A stretch of 64,000 bases of DNA from Streptomyces sp. NBC_00390. GTDB lineage: Bacteria; Actinomycetota; Actinomycetes; Streptomycetales; Streptomycetaceae. The stretch is taken from positions 1,054,001-1,118,000 of the forward strand of contig NZ_CP107945.1 in the NCBI RefSeq assembly GCF_036057275.1. The letters are read 5' to 3'. Both the position numbers and the translations under genes were made by a program. The notes below the pieces were generated by a model. The model did no database searches, was not told the origin of the DNA, and saw only the letters and a program-made list of their open reading frames with translations. Below are positions 1-9,014 of this stretch, piece after piece (the first letter of the stretch is position 1; the number at the start of each line of letters is the position of its first letter).

Positions 1-611
1 CGCTGTACGCCCAGCGGGTCGAAGTCGGCGGTGAGCTGGGAGATCACCAGATGGCTGCCGGACGGCAGCGCGTCCACGAGGCGGCCGACCAGATCGAGCG
101 GGCCGTCCTCGTCACCGACGAAGTGCAGCAGCGCCACGAGCGAAAGGGCGATGGGCTGCTCGAAGTCGAGGATCTTCCGGGCCTGGTCGAGGATACGGTC
201 GGGGTCGCGGACATCCGCCTGTATGTAGTCGGTGACGCCGTCGGGGTGGCTGCGCAGGAGCGCCTCGGCGTGCGTCAGCACGATGGGGTCGTTGTCGGTG
301 TACACGATCCGGGATTCGGGGGCCACGGCCTGGGCGAGCTGGTGCAGATTGGGCTCGGTCGGGATCCCGGTGCCGATGTCGAGGTACTGGCGCACACCGG
401 CCCGGCCGGCCAGCCAGCGCGTCACACGGTGCATGAACCAGCGGTTGGTCCGGGCGACGTGCTTGGCCCGGTTGTCGATGCTCATGATGTGCCGGCCGAG
501 CTCCTCGTCGACCGGGTAGTTGTCCTTGCCGCCGAGGAACCAGTCGTACACGCGGGCCGGATGCGGCCTGCTGGTGTCGATGCGCGTGGCGGCCGGTTCG
601 GTCCCGGTCAT
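1..611 (-). CDS. DUF574-type SAM-dependent methyltransferase (3' end beyond window)
   Basis: Reading leftwards from an ATG at 609-611, the protein begins MTGTEPAATRIDTSRPHPAR and continues with VYDWFLGGKDNYPVDEE, the standard opening of the S-adenosyl methyltransferase family DUF574 (PF04672), which is abundant in Streptomyces. The SAM-binding core YLDIGTGIPT is present, followed by an acidic strand (IVYTDNDP). About 203 residues are in the window against roughly 270 usual for the family, so the C-terminus lies to the left of base 1. An AGGGAG ribosome binding site sits about 9 bases upstream. The methyl acceptor is not known for this family and nothing here identifies it. The open frames on the plus strand over this stretch are shadows. 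Confidence 0.85.
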   Translation of the reverse strand, partial: MTGTEPAATRIDTSRPHPARVYDWFLGGKDNYPVDEELGRHIMSIDNRAKHVARTNRWFMHRVTRWLAGRAGVRQYLDIGTGIPTEPNLHQLAQAVAPESRIVYTDNDPIVLTHAEALLRSHPDGVTDYIQADVRDPDRILDQARKILDFEQPIALSLVALLHFVGDEDGPLDLVGRLVDALPSGSHLVISQLTADFDPLGVQ

Positions 612-1091
612 GAGGAGGCTCCCTGGGTGGTCGGTGCCCGGCTTCCCGGCTTGTACGATCATGCGATCTTCCCAGGCGGTCGCGGGGGCGGCAAGTAACT
701 GTCGTCCGGGCATGGGGAGTTCACGGCTGAGGCGCAGTCCGCGGCTGCGGCGATCCGGGTGTTGCACGCAGCGAGCCCCACCGGCGGCCCGGGACCGTGA
801 CCGACGGCGCCTGCGCATCCGCTCCCCCGGCGCATCTCGGCGCGGGCGCCGAGAGGGCCCGCCCCGTCGACGCACCGGGCCCGCGGCCGCGGTGACCCGC
901 CGTCGACGCGCCGGGCCCGCGGCCGCGGTGACCGAACTCAGCAACCTGCTCGATACGTACGCCCGGCTCAACACCCTGTCGCCCCGGTGCACCGCCTCCC
1001 CGAGCCTGACCCGCACACCCTCCGTAAAATTGCCGAAAACACCTTGAAACGGGCGCACGCCTGTGCCTACTCCCTTCCCCGGGAGGCGAGC
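612..1091. other. intergenic region with a short tandem repeat
   Basis: This 480-base gap separates the leftward methyltransferase from the rightward khtT-like gene, so it should hold two divergent promoters, but I could not assign convincing -35/-10 pairs. The only clear structure is the 36-base-period duplication at 865-933. The stretch nearest khtT (about 1015-1090) is less GC-rich, as expected for a promoter and leader. I see no additional gene. Confidence 0.4.
865..933. repeat. two-copy tandem repeat, 36-base period
   Basis: The 33 bases at 865-897 recur at 901-933 with one mismatch (an A to G change at the ninth base), separated by three bases. Both copies contain the CCGCGG palindrome. 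Two copies with one mismatch suggest a recent local duplication. It is intergenic and too short and GC-rich to be a CRISPR array. Confidence 0.8.
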
Positions 1092-1562
1092 ATGACCACC
1101 CGACGTACCTCACTGCCGGGAGTCGGCACCCAGTACGACTTCGCCACCGAGGCGGGCAGACACATCTCGGTCGTGATCCACAACGACGGCCGGCGCTTCC
1201 TCGGCTTCTACGGCCCGGAGGACCCCGACGCCTGCGTCCTGTCGGTCCCCCTCACATCCGAGGAGGCGACCGCCCTGGCCCATCTGATCGACGCGGCCCC
1301 CACCGACGCCGTACGCACCGACGGCATCGACCTGGTCACCGAGCACATCCCGGTCTCGGCCCGTTCCCCGTACTCCGGCCACCTCCTGGGCGACACCCGG
1401 GCCCGTACCCGTACCGGTGCCTCGATCGTGGCGGTCCTGCGCCGTACCGGCGCGCACCCCTCCCCCGGACCCGACTTCCGGTTCGCGACCGGCGACACCC
1501 TGGTCGCGGTCGGTACGCGTGAAGGCGTCGACGCCCTCGCCGAGATCATCGCCGGAGGCTGA
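1092..1562 (+). CDS. khtT: cation/proton antiporter regulatory subunit, KhtT-like
   Basis: This 156-residue protein has a small N-terminal domain and a C-terminal RCK_C (TrkA-C) domain. The signature is readable as GASIVAVLR, SPGPDF and GDTLVAVGT at residues ~110-150. In characterised Bacillus homologues KhtT is the peripheral subunit that gates the KhtU K+/H+ antiporter in response to ligands and pH. The next gene encodes the transporter and starts four bases after this stop, so the two form an operon. The ATG at 1092 was chosen because GGGAGG lies 7 bases upstream and homology begins there; an in-frame extension back to 987 has no ribosome binding site. The specific ion is inferred from the family only. 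Confidence 0.85.
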   Translation: MTTRRTSLPGVGTQYDFATEAGRHISVVIHNDGRRFLGFYGPEDPDACVLSVPLTSEEATALAHLIDAAPTDAVRTDGIDLVTEHIPVSARSPYSGHLLGDTRARTRTGASIVAVLRRTGAHPSPGPDFRFATGDTLVAVGTREGVDALAEIIAGG

Positions 1563-1565
1563 CCC

Positions 1566-2804
1566 ATGCACGACACGACCACGCTCCTGATCGAGCTGGG
1601 GGCGATCATCCTGGTGCTGGGCCTGGTGGGCCGTTTCGCGGGCCTGATCGGGCTGTCACCGATCCCGCTCTACCTCCTCGCGGGCCTCGCCTTCGGCAAG
1701 GGCGGCCTCCTCCCCCTGAGCGCGAGCGGAGACTTCATCGCGGTCGGTGCCGAGATCGGCGTCATCCTTCTCCTGCTCATGCTGGGTCTGGAGTACAGCG
1801 CGTCCGAGCTGGTCGGCAGCCTGCGCACGCAGTACCCCTCCGGCGTGGTCGACCTGATCCTCAACGCCACGCCCGGCGCCGCCGCCGGCCTTCTGCTGGG
1901 CTGGGGCCCCGTGGCCACGGTCGCCCTGGCGGGCGTCACCTGGATCTCGTCCTCGGGCGTCGTCGCCAAGGTGCTCACGGACCTCGGCCGCCTCGGCAAC
2001 CGTGAGACACCGGTGATCCTCGGCATCCTGGTCATCGAGGACCTGTCGATGGCCCTCTACCTCCCGCTGCTGACCGCCCTGATCGCCGGCCTCGGTCTGG
2101 CGGGCGTGAGCATCGCCCTGCTGATCTCGCTCGGCACGGTCGGCATCGTTCTGTACGTGGCGCTGCGCCACGGCCATCTGATCAGCCGCGCGGTCTCCTC
2201 CGACAATCCGGAGCTGCTGCTCCTGGTCGTCCTCGGTCTGACCCTCCTGGTCTCGGGCCTGGCCCAGGAGTTCCAGGTCTCCGCGGCCGTCGGCGCCTTC
2301 CTGGTGGGCATCGCGCTCTCGGGCGAGGTCGCGGAGGGCGCCCGCAGACTGCTCGCTCCGCTGCGCGACCTGTTCGCGGCGGTGTTCTTCGTCTTCTTCG
2401 GCCTCAGTACGCGCCCGGCCGACATCCCCGCGGTCCTCGTACCGGCCCTGCTCCTCGCCGTCGCCACCACCCTCACCAAGATCGCCACCGGCTGGTACGC
2501 GGCCCGCCGCGCGGCTGTCGGTCCCCGCGGCCGCTGGCGTGCGGGCGGCACGCTGGTCGCCCGCGGCGAGTTCTCGATCGTGATCGCGGGCCTTGCAGTG
2601 GTGACCGAGCCCCGTATCGGCCCGCTGGCGACGGCGTACGTACTGATCCTGGTGATCCTGGGCCCGCTCGCCGCCCGCTGGACGGAACCGGCGATCGCGC
2701 GGCTGCGGGGCCGGCGAGCGAGAGCGTCACCGGCGCTGGAGGGCCACGAGGAGATCACGCCGACGGCGAGCCGGAACGGACACGGGGACGGAAGCGGGCT
2801 CTAG
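1566..2804 (+). CDS. khtU: cation:proton antiporter, CPA2 family (KhtU/KefB-like)
   Basis: This is a 412-residue integral membrane protein with about 12 hydrophobic segments from residue 5 to 375, typical of the Na+/H+ exchanger (CPA2) fold. Conserved stretches include LLLLMLGLEYS near residue 65 and VSAAVGAFLVGIALSG near residue 240. After the last segment there is only a short hydrophilic tail (RLRGRRARAS onward). There is no RCK domain, which agrees with the regulatory domain being the separate protein encoded just upstream. It probably exchanges K+ or another monovalent cation for protons at the cytoplasmic membrane. Start ATG at 1566 is four bases after the khtT stop. Confidence 0.88.
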   Translation: MHDTTTLLIELGAIILVLGLVGRFAGLIGLSPIPLYLLAGLAFGKGGLLPLSASGDFIAVGAEIGVILLLLMLGLEYSASELVGSLRTQYPSGVVDLILNATPGAAAGLLLGWGPVATVALAGVTWISSSGVVAKVLTDLGRLGNRETPVILGILVIEDLSMALYLPLLTALIAGLGLAGVSIALLISLGTVGIVLYVALRHGHLISRAVSSDNPELLLLVVLGLTLLVSGLAQEFQVSAAVGAFLVGIALSGEVAEGARRLLAPLRDLFAAVFFVFFGLSTRPADIPAVLVPALLLAVATTLTKIATGWYAARRAAVGPRGRWRAGGTLVARGEFSIVIAGLAVVTEPRIGPLATAYVLILVILGPLAARWTEPAIARLRGRRARASPALEGHEEITPTASRNGHGDGSGL

Positions 2805-3017
2805 AACCGGGGCGGCCCGCCACGGGCGAGGGCATCGCGCCGACCCCGGCCAGGTCCTCCCGTGTCGGAGAGGCGGCCCACCGCCGAGGGCCGCCGCAGA
2901 CTCCGACAAGGCCGGTCACTTTCCCGACCGCGAGCGCGCATGTCAGCCGTGCACGGCGACCGCCGCCGCATGGGCGTCGCCCACTGCCACGTCGGGCCCG
3001 ATTCCGGGCGAAGGATC

Positions 3018-3042
3018 GAGCCCGGACGGCCGGGCCGGGCTC
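3018..3042. terminator. GC hairpin between convergent khtU and M1 peptidase genes
   Basis: GAGCCCGG at 3018-3025 pairs perfectly with CCGGGCTC at 3035-3042 around a 9-base loop. It lies in the 256-base gap between two convergent genes, 19 bases beyond the peptidase stop, so it could terminate either transcript. No T-run follows, which is common in actinobacterial terminators. Confidence 0.5.
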
Positions 3043-3060
3043 CCGAGGCGGCCGTGCCGC

Positions 3061-4491
3061 CTACGCGGAGCTTCCGCCGAGGCCCGCGGAGCCGCCGTTC
3101 CGGGGCGGGTACCCGGGCCGGGCCGGTACGCGCGGCACCTCGGGGAGCGGAGGCTGAGCGGTGGCTGCGGGAGTGGGAAGCGGCGGGAGAGGCGTCTCGT
3201 GCAGCCAGGCCGAGAACAGCTCGTCCAGCGGCTGGGCCGCGTAGCGGGTGACATGGGCGGTGAAGGCGGCGGTGGTGACGACGCCGTTCCGGTGCACGGT
3301 GGCCCAGTCGCGCAGCATGCGGAAGAAGGCGACATCACCCAGGGCACAGCGGATCGCGTGCACCGCGAGACCGCCGCGCTCGTAGAGACGGTCGTCGAAC
3401 ATCAGCTTCCTGCCCGGGTCGGAGAGCCGGAGATCCAGCGGCATCGAGGCCAGCTGCCGGTGTGCGCCGGCGGCCAGCTCCTGAGCCGTGCGGCCGCCCG
3501 CATGCTCCGACCAGAGCCACTCGGCGTACTTCGCGAGCCCCTCGTTCAGCCAGATGTGACGCCAGTCGGCGATGCTCACACTGTTGCCGAACCACTGGTG
3601 CGCCAGTTCGTGGGCGATGAGGCGCTCCGAACCGCGCACGCCGTCCACATGGTTGGCACCGAACAGCGAGAGTCCCTGGGCTTCCACGGGGACGTCCAGC
3701 TCCTCGTCGGCGACCACCACCGTGTACTCACCGAACGGATACGGGCCGAACAGCTCCTCGAAAAGCTGCATCATCGCGGGCTGCCGGGCGAAGTCGCGCG
3801 AGAACTGCGACAGCAGGTGCGCCGGAAGGTGGGCGGCCTGCGGCACACCCTCGAGTCCCGGGGCACCGAGCAGCACCGTCTGATACCTCCCGATGGACAG
3901 GCCGACCAGGTAGCTGGAGGTCGGCGCGGACTGCTCGTACACCCAGGTCGTCGTGCTCGCCTTCGCGGTCCGGGTGAGCAGCCGCCCGCCGGCCACCACG
4001 GTGTACGCGGACGGCGTGGTGATCGAGATCTGGTACGAGGCCTTGTCGGAGGGCCGGTCGTTGCACGGGTACCAGGACGGCGCACCGACCGGCTGGCTGG
4101 CCACCAGCGCGCCGTCGGTCAGCTCCTCCCAGCCGAGGCCGCCCCAGGGGCTGCGCACCGGCTTGGGGTTGCCTGCCCAGTGCACCTCCACGGTGAAGGC
4201 GGCCCCCGCGGGAAGCGGCTTGGCCGGCCGGACACGCAGCTTGCCGCCCCGGTGGGTGTAGTGCGGCGACCGCCCGTTGACCAGGACGCGGCCTATTTTG
4301 AATTCGGCCAGGTTGAGCTGGAATTCCGTGAGCGGTGCACGGCCGGCGATGGCGCTGAGCCTGGCCGTCCCGGCCAGCCGGTTGGGTCCGGGACGGTAGT
4401 CCAGCGTGAGTTCGTAACGGTGCACGCGGTAGCGGGAGTCGCCGTTGGCCGGAAAGTACGGGTCCGGTGCCGCTGTCTGCTGGCCGCTCAC
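3061..4491 (-). CDS. M1-family zinc metallopeptidase (aminopeptidase), possible poly-lysine-degrading partner of Pls
   Basis: This protein of about 476 residues has the gluzincin zinc site HELAHQWFGN near residue 290, with the third ligand in WLNEGLAKYAEW about 18 residues later. The substrate-recognition motif, usually GAMEN, is replaced by VEAQGLS. The gene follows the Pls-like gene and its reading frame overlaps that gene's 3' end. In Streptomyces albulus an M1-type peptidase degrading epsilon-poly-L-lysine is associated with the polymer synthetase, so this may be the self-protection or trimming enzyme; that is inference from context. I prefer the GTG at 4491 because AGGGAG lies 11 bases upstream and homology starts just after it. 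A longer frame from GTG 4581 overlaps the upstream gene by 13 bases. No clear signal peptide is seen in the short form. Confidence 0.82.
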   Translation of the reverse strand: MSGQQTAAPDPYFPANGDSRYRVHRYELTLDYRPGPNRLAGTARLSAIAGRAPLTEFQLNLAEFKIGRVLVNGRSPHYTHRGGKLRVRPAKPLPAGAAFTVEVHWAGNPKPVRSPWGGLGWEELTDGALVASQPVGAPSWYPCNDRPSDKASYQISITTPSAYTVVAGGRLLTRTAKASTTTWVYEQSAPTSSYLVGLSIGRYQTVLLGAPGLEGVPQAAHLPAHLLSQFSRDFARQPAMMQLFEELFGPYPFGEYTVVVADEELDVPVEAQGLSLFGANHVDGVRGSERLIAHELAHQWFGNSVSIADWRHIWLNEGLAKYAEWLWSEHAGGRTAQELAAGAHRQLASMPLDLRLSDPGRKLMFDDRLYERGGLAVHAIRCALGDVAFFRMLRDWATVHRNGVVTTAAFTAHVTRYAAQPLDELFSAWLHETPLPPLPTPAATAQPPLPEVPRVPARPGYPPRNGGSAGLGGSSA

Positions 4492-4568
4492 TGTTGTGTC
4501 CGCTCCCTGCCCTGTGCTCGAACAACGTGCTCGTGTGCCGCCACCACCCGCCACACGCAATGCCCCGC

Positions 4569-7500
4569 CTAGGAGCGCCACGCCTCGATCGGGTTACCCA
4601 GCCAGCGGGAGTCGGCAGGCACGGATTCCCCGGCCATCACGAGGGAGGCGGGACCCAGCGTGCTCCGGGCCCCGACCATGCTTCCGGGCAGGACGATCCC
4701 GCCCGGGCCCAAGGTGGCGCCCTCGCGGAGAACCACAGTATCCGTCCTCAAGATCCGGTCGTGGAAGAGGTGCGTCTGCAGCACACAGCCACGATTCACC
4801 GTGACGGCATCGCCGAGCGACACAAGGTCCATCTCCGGCAGCCAGTAGCTCTCGCACCAGACACCCCGGCCGATCCGGGCCCCGAGGCCGCGCAGCCACA
4901 GCGTGAGCAGCGGCGTTCCTGGCACCGACCCGGCCAGCCACGGCACGGCCAGGACCTCGACGAACGTGTCGGCCAGCTCATTGCGCCACACGAAACCGCT
5001 CCACAGCGGGTGCTCCCCCGCCCGGTGACGTCCCACGAGCAGCCACTTCGCCACCACCACGACGGCGCACGCGGCCACACCCGCGGCGAGCAGCGTCACG
5101 CCGGACAGAGCTGCCGCTCCCCACAGCCCCGGACCACCGGCCGCGCTCAGCGCACTGAGTGCGGCCACGGTCAGCACGGCCAGCGCAGCCGAGCAGAACA
5201 CCGGTACGAGCCGGCACAGCTCCACCAGGCCGCGCCCCCACAGCAGCCGCGCGGGCGGGTCGTACGTGCGGCTCTGGTCCGCGTCCTGGGTGGATCGCGG
5301 CAGCCGGACCGGCGGCAGCCCCAGGTACGAGCTGCCCTTCTTGGCCTTCTTCGGAGTGGCGGACAGGACCCCGACGAGGCCTCCCTCCGGCACACGACGG
5401 CCCGGCGCGGTCATGCCGGAGTTACCGAGAAAGGCCCGTCGGCCGATCTCGGAGTGCCCGATCCGCACCCAGCCGCCACCCAGCTCGTACGGCGCGGTCA
5501 GGGTGTCGTCGGCGAGGAACGCCCCCTCGCCCACGGTGGTGAGACTCGGCAGCGCCAGGACGGTGGACACCTCCGCACCCCGCCCGATCTTCATTCCGAG
5601 CAGCCGCAACCACACCGGCGTGATCAGCCCGGCATACAGGGGGAACAACGTGTCCCGGGACAGGTCCATCAGCTGTATGACCGTCCACGTCTGCCAGCCG
5701 ACGCGGCTGTGCGTCGGATGGTTGCCGGTGCTTAGTCCGAGGCTGAGCAGGCGTACCGCGATCAGCAACAGCAGCGCGTACGCGAGACCGTAGGCCAGCG
5801 CCCCGGGAACCACCGCGAGCAGGGCTCCCCGCAGGGCTTCGCCGAGCGCGGCGTCCGGTCCGACGAACCGGCTCGCGACCAGGAGAGCGGGCAGGGCGGC
5901 GAGCAGGGGCAGGGCCGTCAGGCTCACACCGGTCACCCCGTACACGACGCGCCAGCGGACCGAACGCGGCGGGCGCTCCTTGGGCCAGTCGTGCTTGGCC
6001 TTGCCGAGTTTGCCGGCGGGTGCTCCGGCCCACCGCTGTCCGGTGGGAATCTGCCCGACCACGGCGGAGCCCGGGGCCACCTCGGCCCGCTTGCCCACGC
6101 GCGCACCCGGGAAGAGCATGCTGCGGGTGCCGACCACCGCGCCGGCACCGACCTTGACGGGGCCGATCTCGAGCCGGTCCCCGTCCAGCCAGTGCCCGGA
6201 CAGGTCCACCTCCGACTCGACGGCGCAGCCCCGGCCGAGCTTGAGCATGCCGGTCACCGGCGGCAGTGAGTGCAGGTCCACCTCGGGGCCGACCTTGGCG
6301 CCGAGTGCCCGCGCATAGCGCTCCAGCCAGGAACCGGTGAGTGAGGTGGCGCCGCAGTACTCCGCCAGGCGCTCGGCCGTCCACAACCGCAGGTGCACGT
6401 TCCCGCCGCGCGGGTAGCGGCCGGCCTTCACCCCGCGCAGCAGCAGGCGCGCGCCTCCGGCGGCGATCGCGAGACGCCCCGGCGGGCTGAAGAACAAAGC
6501 CGCGCCCGCGGCGACCAGCCACCATGAGGCGGTCGGCGCCCAGGGGTAGGGACCGAACAGACGCAGCACATTTCCGAGTGCCGCCAGCGCGACGGTCCAG
6601 CGCAGGCCGATCACGGTGAACAGCGGGATCAGAAGGAGCAGCTGCACGACCTTGGCCCGCAGCGGAACCGGCGCGACCGTGCGGGCCGGGCCGTCGTCCT
6701 GCACGGACTTCTCCAGCCGCCGGGCCAGCTTGCGCAGAGTGGGCTGCTGATAGATGTCGAGTACCGCGGCGCTCGGGTAACGGGTGCGCAGCCGGGTGGC
6801 GAGCTGGGCGGCGGCAAGGCTGCTGCCGCCGATCGCGAAGAAGTCGTCGGCGGCGCCGGTGACGCTCACACCGAGGGTCTCGCTCCACTGCTCGGCGAGC
6901 CAGGCCTCGGTCCCGTACAGCTGCTCGGCCGGGCCGCCGGTCTCCAGATCGGGCAGGGGCCAGGGCAGCGCGTCGCGGTCCACCTTGCCGGACGTACGGG
7001 TCGGCAGATCGTCGACGGGGGCGAGCAGGGGCACCAGGGCGGCGGGCAGCTCGGCTCGCAGCTTCTCGACGGACGCCGTGTGGCTCCAGCCTTCCTGGGT
7101 CACCAGATAGCCGACGAGCAGCTGGTTGCCGCTGCGTGCCGTGCGCACGGCCGCTGCCGCGCCCGCCACGCCGGGCAGCGCCTGCAGGGCGGCGTCCACC
7201 TCACCCAGCTCGATCCGGCGGCCGCCGAGCTTGATCTGCTCGTCGCCGCGGCCGAGGAAGATCAGTCCCTCGGGTTCCGCGCGGACGAGGTCTCCGCTGC
7301 GGTAGGCGCGCTCCCAGCCGAGCGTGTGAAGCGGGGCGTACTTCTCGGCGTCCTTCTCGGGGTCGAGGTAGCGGGCAAGGCCCACGCCGCCGATCACCAG
7401 TTCGCCACTGCCGCCCATGGGCACCGGCTCCCCGGCCTCGTCGACCACGGCCAGCTCCCAGCCGTTCAGCGGCAGGCCGATCCTGATCGGCTCGGAGCCG

Positions 7501-8471
7501 GTGAGGAGCGACGCACAGGCGACCACGGTGGCTTCGGTGGGGCCGTAGGTGTTCCACACCTCGCGGCCCTCGGTGACCAGTCGCTGGACCAGCTCGGGCG
7601 GGCAGGCCTCACCGCCGAAGATCAGCAGCCGGACCTCGTCGAGCGTCTCGGGCTCCCACAGGGCGGCCAGCGTCGGCACCGTGGACACCACGGTGATCTC
7701 CTGTTCCACCAGCCAGGGGCCGAGGTCGGCGCCGCTGCGCACCTGGGAGCGCGGGACGGGCACCAGACAGGCGCCGTACCGCCAGGCCAGCCACATCTCC
7801 TCGCACGAGGCGTCGAAGGCGACGGACAGTCCGGCCATGACCCGGTCGCCCGGGGCGATCGGCTCCTCTGCGAGGAAGAGCGCGGCCTCGGCGTCGACGA
7901 AGGCGGCGGCGCTGCGATGGCTCACGGCGACGCCCTTGGGCCTGCCGGTGGAGCCGGAGGTGAAGATGATCCACGCGTCGTGCTCGGGGCCGGGCCGGGC
8001 CGCGGGAGCCCCGGTGCCGGTGACGCCGGTGCCGGTGATTTTCTGCCCGGCTCCGAGCACGGCCCGCACCCCGGCCTCCGTGAAGACCACCTCGGCCCGC
8101 TCGTCCGGGTCCTCGGCGTCCACCGGCACATAGGCGGCACCGGCGGCGAGCACGGCGAGGACTGCCACGTACAGATCATTCGTGCCCGACGGAACGCGGA
8201 CGCCCACCCGGTCGCCCAGCCCCACCCCGGCGGCAGTGAGACGGCGTCGCAGCCCCTGGACCTCGACGGCCAGCGCACGGTAGGTGAGCCGGACCGTACC
8301 GTCGTCCAGGGCGAGCTCGTCGGGGTGCTCCCGTACCGATGCCTCGAAGACGTCGACGAGCGTGCGGGGCGGGGCGGCGGGCTCGGCACGGAAGCGGGCC
8401 GCCTTGCTGAACTCCTGGAGCGTTTCTTCCTCGAGCAGGGCGAACTCACCGCTCTCCGGCGTGGCTGCCAT
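4569..8471 (-). CDS. pls: membrane NRPS-like amino-acid homopolymer synthetase, epsilon-poly-L-lysine synthetase (Pls) type
   Basis: The 1300-residue architecture matches Pls of Streptomyces albulus: adenylation domain (~residues 25-520, with IIFTSGSTGRPKGVAVSH, NTYGPTEATVV and YRSGDLV), a thiolation domain (FFAIGGSSLAAAQ, phosphopantetheine serine near 545), then six or so transmembrane segments interleaved with three left-handed beta-helix-like soluble domains that replace ordinary condensation domains. Pls adenylates one basic amino acid and extends an isopeptide chain at the membrane. The A-domain pocket region FDASCEEMWLAWRYGACLVP resembles Pls, so a cationic homopolymer is likely. Lysine versus diaminobutyrate or ornithine cannot be decided by reading. 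The start at 8471 has AGGA 8 bases upstream; the frame extends further to 8585 without a better site. Confidence 0.85.
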   Translation of the reverse strand: MAATPESGEFALLEEETLQEFSKAARFRAEPAAPPRTLVDVFEASVREHPDELALDDGTVRLTYRALAVEVQGLRRRLTAAGVGLGDRVGVRVPSGTNDLYVAVLAVLAAGAAYVPVDAEDPDERAEVVFTEAGVRAVLGAGQKITGTGVTGTGAPAARPGPEHDAWIIFTSGSTGRPKGVAVSHRSAAAFVDAEAALFLAEEPIAPGDRVMAGLSVAFDASCEEMWLAWRYGACLVPVPRSQVRSGADLGPWLVEQEITVVSTVPTLAALWEPETLDEVRLLIFGGEACPPELVQRLVTEGREVWNTYGPTEATVVACASLLTGSEPIRIGLPLNGWELAVVDEAGEPVPMGGSGELVIGGVGLARYLDPEKDAEKYAPLHTLGWERAYRSGDLVRAEPEGLIFLGRGDEQIKLGGRRIELGEVDAALQALPGVAGAAAAVRTARSGNQLLVGYLVTQEGWSHTASVEKLRAELPAALVPLLAPVDDLPTRTSGKVDRDALPWPLPDLETGGPAEQLYGTEAWLAEQWSETLGVSVTGAADDFFAIGGSSLAAAQLATRLRTRYPSAAVLDIYQQPTLRKLARRLEKSVQDDGPARTVAPVPLRAKVVQLLLLIPLFTVIGLRWTVALAALGNVLRLFGPYPWAPTASWWLVAAGAALFFSPPGRLAIAAGGARLLLRGVKAGRYPRGGNVHLRLWTAERLAEYCGATSLTGSWLERYARALGAKVGPEVDLHSLPPVTGMLKLGRGCAVESEVDLSGHWLDGDRLEIGPVKVGAGAVVGTRSMLFPGARVGKRAEVAPGSAVVGQIPTGQRWAGAPAGKLGKAKHDWPKERPPRSVRWRVVYGVTGVSLTALPLLAALPALLVASRFVGPDAALGEALRGALLAVVPGALAYGLAYALLLLIAVRLLSLGLSTGNHPTHSRVGWQTWTVIQLMDLSRDTLFPLYAGLITPVWLRLLGMKIGRGAEVSTVLALPSLTTVGEGAFLADDTLTAPYELGGGWVRIGHSEIGRRAFLGNSGMTAPGRRVPEGGLVGVLSATPKKAKKGSSYLGLPPVRLPRSTQDADQSRTYDPPARLLWGRGLVELCRLVPVFCSAALAVLTVAALSALSAAGGPGLWGAAALSGVTLLAAGVAACAVVVVAKWLLVGRHRAGEHPLWSGFVWRNELADTFVEVLAVPWLAGSVPGTPLLTLWLRGLGARIGRGVWCESYWLPEMDLVSLGDAVTVNRGCVLQTHLFHDRILRTDTVVLREGATLGPGGIVLPGSMVGARSTLGPASLVMAGESVPADSRWLGNPIEAWRS

Positions 8472-9014
8472 CGGGTCCTCGCGTCTCGTTCCCGGAACGT
8501 CCGGGCCGCTGGTGGTCCCGCAGGTACGCCTGGGGTTGTTCCGGTCCAGCGCCAAACAACCCGGTCCATTGTAGTGCGGCGCCAAAGATTTCCAGGCTGA
8601 AGCCTTGCGCCTGGCCGGGAAGAGACGCTATTGGCGGGCACCGGAGAGTGCCCGCAGCAGCTCTCCTCAAGCCCCGCCGGACTCGCACCGGACGCTACGC
8701 CCGTCCGGCCCCCTGGGGGCCGTCCGCGGAGCCGCATCCCGCCCCGATCGCGCCGATCGCACCGATGCCCGGACCACCCTGCACTGCGCTCCGGCGCTTC
8801 CCGCGGCGCATCCGTCGCCTGTGTCACCGGCAGCCTGCTCGGCGCGGCACAGGTGAACCGGCCCGGGTTCTCCCCACGTTGGCACACGACCTCGTCAACG
8901 GTGCGAAGGACTGCGCGGTGTCAGCACGTGCGTCACGGGCCGGGATCCCGCCCGCGGAGCTGTCACCCGCGGCTGGTGACACGCCCGTTCACCGTCCTGG
9001 CCCATGCTCCGGCG
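8472..9014. other. divergent intergenic region upstream of pls
   Basis: This 543-base region lies between the leftward pls-like gene and the rightward SseB-like gene. It contains a candidate leftward -10 element and the direct repeats described separately. Several open frames run through it, but none has a good ribosome binding site or recognisable sequence, so I see no gene. Confidence 0.4.
8549..8586 (-). promoter_or_regulatory. candidate pls promoter: TACAAT -10 between two GCGCCAAA repeats
   Basis: On the minus strand TACAAT occurs at 8573-8568, about 100 bases upstream of the chosen pls start. The octamer GCGCCAAA (plus strand) occurs at 8549-8556 and again at 8579-8586, 30 bases apart, bracketing the -10. 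Direct repeats straddling a -10 could be operator half-sites. No good -35 at 17-18 bases is visible, so this is tentative. Confidence 0.3.

Noticed and set aside
51..698. Long plus-strand open frame over the left end
   Set aside because: It is the antisense shadow of the DUF574 methyltransferase; the minus strand carries the family motifs.
865..933. CRISPR array
   Set aside because: Only two copies, 33-base near-identical units separated by three bases, no spacers and no cas genes.
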